From: Nageia nagi | Lineage: Eukaryota; Pinophyta | DNA length: 64,000 nt | Direction of reading: 5' to 3' | Assembly (NCBI GenBank): GCA_050084985.1 | Contig: JBITNC010000001.1 | Span: 158,348,001 to 158,412,000 of the forward strand | Program-made: the position numbers and the translations under genes | Shown here: positions 57,040 to 64,000 of the stretch, in pieces | Position numbering within the stretch: position 1 is the stretch's first letter | How the letters are laid out: the number at the start of each line of letters is the position of its first letter | Notes under the pieces: generated by a model | The model's input: the letters and a program-made list of their open reading frames with translations, nothing else | Told to the model about the DNA's origin: nothing | The model's database searches: none

Positions 57040-57542
57040 TGTTGGAATGTATAATGCATTATTGTAAAGGTTTTGTAATGTTCCTATTTTTAAATTCACT
57101 AATACTTTATGGTATCACTAGATACCTTAAGTATTTAAGTGAATACGATTATGTAACTTGTCCTACACTCCATCTCATGAGCATGCCCCTTGGGTAAAAA
57201 GAAGTTGCATGTCATGCCTTTGTACAATGGTTAAAAGGGTGATCCAAAGGTGGATTTTGGCCTATGAATAGAAGGCCCCCTCTTTGTGATTATACATCAA
57301 TTTGTGAAGCAAAGTTATGCTCTTGGATAGTGATTAGGAGATGAAGTTAGGAGGATTATAAGAGAGTTATCTTTGTGAATGAAGTAAGATCTTGTTAGTG
57401 GATGTACTCCTAGTTGGAGTAACCACTTTATATCTTGAGTCACTTTGTGAGATTGATTATGCTTTAGAATATTGTTGAATGAGTGAGCTTTCAAGAGATC
57501 TTGGTAGTTTAGGATTGTGTTTTTTATAGGTCAATCCCTTCA
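57040..57542 (+). repeat. A2 3' LTR
   Basis: 503 bp, TGTTGGAATG...CCCTTCA, preceded by AAAGGGCAG (purine tract, 57031-57039) and followed by TTTAT. The palindrome is present at about 57097-57139. Confidence 0.93.
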
Positions 57543-57547
57543 TTTAT

Positions 57548-59532
57548 AATATTAAAATTCAATTTAATATCAATAAAATAATTTTTAAAAGGTTTATTTT
57601 ATCTTATTTATAGTTAAATCCCATCAAGCATAAACAAATTCACAATAGCTTATGGAAGGGATATAAGAACGTACTCATTTAAGGTCTCAACCATGTAAGA
57701 TAGAATTACAAATAGAAGTGGTAGAAAAAATGTAGAAGCCTTAAATGTCTCTTTGTAAGACATATTATAAACAAATTCAAATTATCTTGATCATGCAAGA
57801 TAGACTAAATATGGAACTCAACCTAAGAGAAACACAAATCAAGTGTTACACATTATGAGTCATTGATAAACCATATATATTGGAGGGTGATGATTCAATG
57901 GCATGCTTTAGATTTGAAAATTACTTGTCTATATAAAGCTTCTATATGCTCTGCAATAGAGAGGGTGCCTTAGTTGGAGAAGGAGTTGGGTTGAGAACTT
58001 CAAGATAATAAATCAACTACCCAATTTATGCCCTCGTTTAACTACTAGCCTAAAGCCCATAGTCATTCCCATAAAAAGAATACACAAAGCTTTGTTAAGC
58101 TCCTCAAACCCAAAATCTGTAAAGCTACTTGTATCATACTTTGTTGGAAGTCTAACACTAAGTTCTTCCCTTTCATCCTCCTCCATAGAAGGTTAGTTTG
58201 CATCAGGAAGGCTTGTTTTATATGATAATTCATCTAGGTCTCCTCTATCCCCTCATTCATCAAAATATTTAGCCTCGAGGGATTCCTTCACCTTTGATTC
58301 ATAAACCATATTAGGGGTACTATTATTCGGTGTTTGATAAAAAATCTCCTTATACGTGGCCACATCATAGATAAGATGAAATTTAACTTTGATGTAAATG
58401 TTTCTTCAACAATACTTAAAAAATATTTAACAATTATGTTGGCATTACTTATCAACAATGTCCCTTCACTAAATACTATCATAGTTACTCTCCCATACAA
58501 CCTTGACATATGCATGACAAGGAGTTCATAAATAAATTTATGGATTTGAAGTAGATTTATGAAAAAGTGGACATCAAAACGGAAATTAATGAAGATATAA
58601 TTGATGTAGTTGAAAATAGTTTTGCATCAAATATTATGGTTGTGATGCCTTATATTGTTTGACAAAATACATACAAAAGGTCGATGTATCGTTTGACAAA
58701 ATACAACAGAGAGACACCATTTCAAGTTTTATGCCCAAAGCAAAGTCGAGGAGGAAGAACACTTGGAATATTTCAAGTTTGTATCATATGATATGAAATT
58801 ATCCAAGTGCACCATATTATATGAAATGATCTAAATGCACCAACATACGATATGAAATGATTTTAAGTACATCATATGGTTTGAAATGATGCAATTGTAC
58901 CATATGATTAGAGGATATGCAATTCATAGCTAGATGCAGGATCTAAATACTTTTGGCTAGGTATTCTTACCACTAATTTAGCCAATTCAATTGTTTCTTA
59001 TTTTTTGCAGAGAAAATTAGGAAACTTCCTTTTTACATTTGCTTTACTTTTGCCACCTTTTACATGATGTTAATTCAAGTGTGTGGTTCTAAGTGAGATC
59101 TATGGTGAATGTCCTTTTACTAATATATCTTAAAAACCAAGGCCATCTTCCATCAACTGCTATGATCATAGCCATCTCAAGCCATGTGTGATCAATGATT
59201 ACTATGTTCGATTCCTCATATATTAGGAGGAGTACCATCTCATTATTCATATCATCGAGGTGGCACATATGCATCTTAAATTTGAAACTATGGTCTACCT
59301 CACCGTACCTTATATCAAATACAAATTTATTTTAATTATTTACAAGAAAAAATCAAAATTTTACTACTTATTAAAAATTATAATGATTGAAATAAATCCC
59401 ACAAAATCCTTTAATCAAAACTTACATTTAATCTCGTTATTGCAACAATGAAAATTTATATAAAAAATCCATTAAGTCAAAAATAAAAATCAAACAAGTA
59501 GTTCCCTCATACAAATTACATTAATTAGCTAA
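57548..59532. other. intergenic stretch, one short tandem repeat
   Basis: No gene supported. 58560-58680 might hold a very decayed PPR trace (FASNIMVV) but it is too weak to call. The only clear structure is the repeat at 58773-58916. Confidence 0.45.
58773..58916 (+). repeat. about 30-bp tandem repeat, four to five units
   Basis: Units centred on ACCATATGATATGAAATGAT with variants: CATATGATATGAAATTATCC, CATATTATATGAAATGATCT, CATACGATATGAAATGATTT, CATATGGTTTGAAATGATGC. Confidence 0.75.
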
Positions 59533-59932
59533 TTTTGTTGCTCACACAAGTTTCTCATAGAAATCCTTTCCATAGCGAAAAAACATTAAGGCGTCATTGC
59601 CCTAGCAGTCACCAAAGCGTCAGCATTGAGCATAGCACCTCTTACAGGTTAGCAGTAATAGCCCCTCTATTCCTATGTAGTTCACATTTCCAGAAGCCCT
59701 TTTCATCTACTTTTAAATTAGTTGTTACTGTTGGGGGTGGGTTCTCTTTTGGTAATTTAGTTTTAACTTTGTGTAGCATGAATAGATTTGATAGGGCTTT
59801 TCCTGTTCTATTTCTTCCATGGTTTGTGCTTTGTGTAACCCCCTCTTATTTATTTGTTGTGTTTTGTGCGAAAGATATATTAAACATCGATGGTGAGAGG
59901 GTTTGTTGTGCAACTAAAGAGGCGTTGCCAAA
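59533..59932 (+). promoter_or_regulatory. probable 5' region of UCH gene fragment
   Basis: Less AT-rich than its surroundings and stop-poor in one frame, without domain similarity. It lies immediately upstream of the UCH start codon and probably holds promoter and 5' UTR. No specific element identified. Confidence 0.4.
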
Positions 59933-61194
59933 ATGTCTTGTTGAACTATTGAATCCGACACTGGTATGATTTTACGCTTTTATAGTAAGTAGTATTCTTT
60001 TAGCTGAAGTTCAGTTTAAGCTGGAATTCAAGTCTTTAATATGTAATTTAATTTGATTGTCATAATGCATAGTTTTCTCAAGAAATAATAGCATATTGGA
60101 TCTCATGTTGGTTGAACCTAAGTAATGCATGACAAACTTACATTTCTCTTTCAATTTTGTGCAAATTGAATGGTAATATAAAACAATTATTTATTTATTT
60201 TTATTGGTGAAAGTTAAACTAGGTTGCATTAGGTGTTTTGAGGCTTTTTCAATTGTTCAAATTGGTACCTCCATATCTTTTTGCCTACAACTATCGAACT
60301 TATTGTCAATCCATCTTAATCTTCATAAGTGAATAAACATTTGATGTTAATTTTTTTATGCCAGTACTTTCTAAGTCGTCTCATTCATGTTTGACTTGAT
60401 TATTTTGACCAAGAATTTACTTTGTGTTTTTTTTGCTGAATTGCAATTTTTTCTATTAAGTCCCAAGTTTTTACTCAAGTTTTTAAAAGACCTTTATTTT
60501 CATAATCTTTTATTTGTTGAGTTTCTGAAAAGCTTTTCTTAATCCTGAGATTTCCCTAACTCCAAGCGTTGTTGAGTTTTCTGAAGTCTATGTTTAACTG
60601 CTCTCTAGTTTCCATATCACTTTATATTTATTAAATTCAAGTTTGTACCTTTACCTCTTACAACTGTTTTATTAAAATTGTAGTGGATCAAACTTTTGCC
60701 TATGTGTTCAAGTATGTATCTACTTTTTTCATACACTTAAGGATTTTTTTAACATTTGATACAACACATTCATTTGTATGAATATCTCTAAATAATTTGA
60801 TCATGGCTATTTTATGTTATATCTGTGGATTTAGAAGGCTTTGGTGCCTATGTCATACGAAAGTATTCAACATGACATAGTATGGTGATGATTGGTATGC
60901 AGGAGGTGTTTTTTGGTTACTACGGTAAAGTCCATTCACATTGCTGACTTTGTTGTCGTCTCCTTTTAACATTTGGCTATGCCGCTTTTCATTGGCCGAT
61001 GTGTATTCTATTATCATATGGTGAAATAAGAATCAAGGCAGTAGTGTCATGGTGTCATGTTTAAAAAATGAGATATATGTTACTTCTAGAAAATTGAAAC
61101 ATTTGTACTAATATTCATTTTTTCTTTTGGATGCATGTCACATTCAGGGGTTTTCACGGAACTTATTCAGCAGATGCAAGTCAAAGGAGTTCAG
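59933..61194 (+). pseudogene. ubiquitin C-terminal hydrolase (UCH37/UCHL5 type), exons 1 and 2
   Basis: Exon 1 (59933-59963) is ATG-TCT-TGT-TGA-ACT-ATT-GAA-TCC..., reading MSC*TIESDTG with a GT donor (GTATGA) right after. Exon 2 (61148-61194), after a TCACATTCAG acceptor, gives VFTELIQQMQVKGVQ and ends at CAG|GTGTCA. The phases agree across a 1.18-kb intron. The joined peptide matches the N-terminus known for plant UCH37-type deubiquitinases (SWCTIESDPG followed by VFTELIQQMQ). These are proteasome- or chromatin-associated enzymes with a catalytic Cys further downstream. Codon 4 is TGA where Cys is expected, and codon 3 is Cys for Trp. No third exon was found in the window. Either a truncated pseudogene or a gene with a damaged start and later exons outside the window. 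Confidence 0.75.
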
Positions 61195-63477
61195 GTGTCA
61201 ACATCTCTTCATTTATCTGGGAAATTAGTATTTTAGATGGTGTAAAAAACTCTCTCTCTTATACAGGTTATGCATGTTGTTGGATAATATAAATCAGTTT
61301 TATTTTCTGTTAAGCATTTCAGTGATGATATCCTTGTTTTTTTTGATGAATAATCTCTTACCAGAAATATTTACCATTGCCATGTCCAAGAACAAATCTT
61401 TTGATTTCTAGTTCTTTGACAACTTAGGCTTGCTAATTTGATAACTATTCACTTATGCCTGTATTCTTTTTGCTATTCCCTACATTGTGAAGGAATTTAA
61501 TATATTACTAATATAGGATAAATATGGACTCAGTAAAGGCTTGTTGCACTTATACATAAGATTGGATAGATATTTTTTTCCGAGTTGAGAGCTTGTGCAA
61601 AATATCACATTATATCTGAAATTGTTCAATATGCCTATCTTGTAAGAGGTTGGGATGCGTAGCTTCTTGATTGGCGTATGTCTATCCATAATCTTGGATT
61701 TCATTATCCTGCTTTTTTTGGTCTCAAGTCTTTTTAAACAATTAAGTGCTTAGATTTAGAGTTGGTGGCATATGATTTTCCTTTCGAAAGTGGAAGAAGC
61801 CATTTTCTTAATGTACTGAATCAAAGTAGTACATGGATAATTTCAGCTAAGTTGAAAATTCAATTGAACTCTCAGAGACTTTAAATTTGCATGCTTTGAT
61901 TAGCATTCGTCCTACCTGGAGGTGTTGCATATTTCTATGGAAGGAGAAATGACTTATTGAACTACATTAGCTTGAAGCTTTGTCTCAAATGCAACATATT
62001 ATTGAAAGAAAAGCTAAAACCAATTTAAAATGATCTCAATGTAATCACATTTTTGCAAAGAATTTTTGTAACATTACTGAAAATTATATTTTTCTCCTTT
62101 TACTTGACATTAAAATAAAAAAAAATTGCTCTCTTTTAGGAGTGACACAGTACTATGTTTTGAGTTGTATTTTTAAAGAATTATTTACATGCTTTGACTA
62201 GGATTCTCTCTGTGAGGAATTTGTTGCAAAATCCTGATGGATTGCATCAACCATGTGGCAACATAGCATGTTTCAATTTTATGAATTGATCCTTTGGAAT
62301 CATTTAGTTGAATGACCAATTCTACGTAGAACAAACTCAATAGTAATGTAACAACTGTATCATGTGCAAGTGCTGATTCTTGCTCTATAGACATGGTTTA
62401 AGTTTCATTCTTTGAGCTCTGAGTTGATTATAGGTTCATATTATACTTATCAGTACAAGTTGTCTGTTTTGCACAATTCTACATAAAATGTTAGTGACTT
62501 AGTATGATTATGAAGAATAATTTGAGACTGATACTTGCAAAGGTTTTCAGATTGGATTTCAAGAAACGGGTCTGAACCTGCTTGTTGTTTCTACTCCTTT
62601 TTACTTTCAGATAAAAACTATAAAGGAGTTCAAATTACAAGAGAGAGAAACATTTTGAGTTAGCCTAGTTCTTCAACAACTGCAAGTAGGTACTGTTTGA
62701 AGTCTTGTTAGATGAAAACTCAGATGAAAGGCATAAGATCTGGGGTTTAATTCTTTTGTACAATGAGAACAACTTAGTGTAGCTTTTTCGTTGATACTTT
62801 TCCAAATGAGCCCCACTTCATGTTCTTATCTCCTCTTCATGGAACTACAAGCAGTTAAATCTTGCTATACTTTAGTTATATACTTATTGCAAATGATATG
62901 CCAGATATGCCATCCTTTTCAACATGCAATTAACTCCTTGAATATCCAATCACTGGCTAGAATTGGAGTATCACAGTGCCTATTTTATCAACTAATGTCA
63001 AAGGTGAAACTACATCTCCATCCCTTCCTGAAGAGCCGATCGTTTCCATTATCTGACACTAAACATGAGGTTGTGGAATTCAGGTTGAGTTAGGAGCATT
63101 CTGGCATGATTAATAAAATGTTCTTTAATTCATACATTTCTGATAATAGATGTAAGATATTAAAGGTATAAAGAATTATTCTCTAGTCATAATTGGTCTT
63201 ATGAATTTGTCGATAAATATAGTCCGATATAAGCCTTCACCTTTACCTTTAACAAGCCAGATATCCTACAAATGCTATTTTATCACCGATATCTTTGTTT
63301 GTAGCCACTTATTAGCATTGTGTTACTCAAATGTCATATGAGAGTATTCCTCTGCGCAAATATAGATTGAATTTAGCTTTGTTTTTGGCGATTCTGCTTT
63401 CTATTGGCTATAGAGATGTACTTAGGGGTAAAATAATTATGTAGAATTTCTGTCTTGTTTGTGATTTTCAAAGATTC
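61195..63477 (+). other. intron-like sequence
   Basis: T-rich, with several TTTCAG acceptor-like sites (for example 62545-62552 and 62605-62611), typical of plant introns. The open frame 62791-63093 has no recognised similarity and could contain a small exon, but none could be proved. Confidence 0.4.
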
Positions 63478-63796
63478 ACTTGACTTCTGACTTCAGCCTG
63501 CAAAAGCAATACCCTTTAAGCAGAATGTCTTTCGTAGAGCCTACCTGTTGTACCTATCAGATAACACTGTTGATATTATACATATACTGAATGAACCTAC
63601 AAATGGGGTGCAAGCTTCACATCTGAAGAAGGTTGGACCAAAGTTTGATACAAATCTCATGGAAGGTGTGCCACCTGTTGACATTCTCCATAAGTATGAA
63701 ATTTTAGAGCCCCTTTCAGAAGAAGCCAGATTGGACTATGAATGGTTGTTGGCTAAAACTGAGAAGGTAGAAGGTTGGCCAAGTTCATTTTGGTAG
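63478..63796 (+). CDS. intact terminal exon of unrecognised protein
   Basis: A CTGACTTCAG acceptor site precedes an open frame with no stops for about 99 codons, ending in TAG at 63794-63796. Blocks: PAKAIPFKQNVFRRAYLLYL, SDNTVDIIHILNEPTNGVQA, SHLKKVGPKFDTNLMEGVPP, VDILHKYEILEPLSEEARLD and KTEKVEGWPSSFW. Composition and codon use look like a conserved host protein, unlike the decayed elements to the left. No signal peptide or membrane segment in this exon. I do not recognise the family. It is not the UCH C-terminus as I know it, so it is probably a different gene, or a fusion or capture product with the UCH exons upstream. Confidence 0.6.
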
Positions 63797-63854
63797 TTCT
63801 TGAAAGGGATACGAGAAACTCTTAAACTTGCCCCTTTACGAGGGGTTAGAGGAG

Positions 63855-63860
63855 AATAAA
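63855..63860 (+). terminator. possible polyadenylation signal
   Basis: AATAAA about 60 bp after the stop codon of the terminal exon, in a plausible position for a plant near-upstream element. Confidence 0.45.
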
Positions 63861-64000
63861 AGTGTAGAACAATGTTGAGTATCATTACTATTTTGTATCT
63901 ACTTAAAAGAGTATGCCAATCAGTCTTTCAATGAGAAACCCCATTCAGCATTTGCATTTGTCATGTTATTCAGCTATATTTTGAATTTGCAGGATCTGTT

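Larger units (their letters stand above)
55030..57542 (+). mobile_element. Ty1-copia element A2, internally deleted
   Basis: Two family A LTRs with TTTAT target duplications outside (55025-55029 and 57543-57547). The interior is only about 1.57 kb. The PBS (TGGTATCAG at 55477) is followed within about 25 bp by the end of RT. Leader, gag, protease, integrase and most of RT are deleted. The remnants are RT end, RNase H, 3' region and purine tract. Confidence 0.93.

Noticed and set aside
58560-58700. PPR remnant (FASNIMVV)
   Set aside because: Only one short block resembles a PPR motif and no frame continues on either side.
59535-59969. 144-residue ORF as a complete gene
   Set aside because: It has no ATG at its start, no recognised domain, and its end overlaps UCH exon 1 in a different frame.

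Overview
The window looks like nuclear DNA from a seed plant with a large, repeat-filled genome. The PPR-DYW remnants, Ty1-copia, Ty3-gypsy and CACTA elements, TTTAGGG-like repeats and plant-type introns all point to a plant. The AT-rich, old, nested and stop-ridden elements suggest a gymnosperm, but that last step is inference. Almost every coding region is a decayed transposon gene or a captured or broken host gene. No tRNA, rRNA, CRISPR array or bacterial feature was seen.

Layout. 1-4400: the pol region of a decayed Ty3/gypsy element (protease, a plant-type RNase H placed BEFORE reverse transcriptase, RT, second RNase H, integrase). It is followed at 4950-8560 by a long, stop-riddled reading frame of unknown function. 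8576-9632: a small CACTA-type element with about 41-bp inverted ends and an AAA target duplication, carrying a PPR fragment. 11395-13316: a Ty1-copia fragment. 13440-14416: PPR pseudogene. 14411-15015: telomere-like repeat blocks. 15094-28330: a CACTA region with an unrecognised accessory gene and a TNP2-type transposase. The transposase is split by a complete copia element, A1 (17540-25450, TSD TCCAT). 28376-31160: tandem minus-strand exon-like units with telomere-like spacers, then two partial copies of a bHLH gene. 31346-31709: short CACTA-like element. 31711-32002 and 51584-52103: the two halves of one PPR-DYW gene, separated by a 19.6-kb copia array (family B, minus strand) that has five LTRs but only one outer target duplication (GTGTT). 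52600-54019: further PPR/DYW debris and a CACTA terminus. 55030-57542: an internally deleted copia element, A2 (TSD TTTAT). 57548-64000: more genic sequence, with two phase-matched exons of a ubiquitin C-terminal hydrolase (UCH37 type) and one intact terminal exon of an unrecognised protein.

How the parts relate. The PPR pieces, TNP2 gene, bHLH pieces and telomere-like blocks may all belong to one CACTA element of about 13 kb (possible ends 13329 and 54019) that captured host gene fragments and was later invaded by copia elements; this is a hypothesis. Copia families A and B share leader, 3' region and coding sequence but differ in LTR. Both LTR types keep a palindrome in the same region. Many stop codons are TAG or TAA where Gln (CAG/CAA) is expected, as cytosine-methylation decay would produce. 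All coordinates and comparisons were made by eye; boundaries of decayed pieces are approximate.
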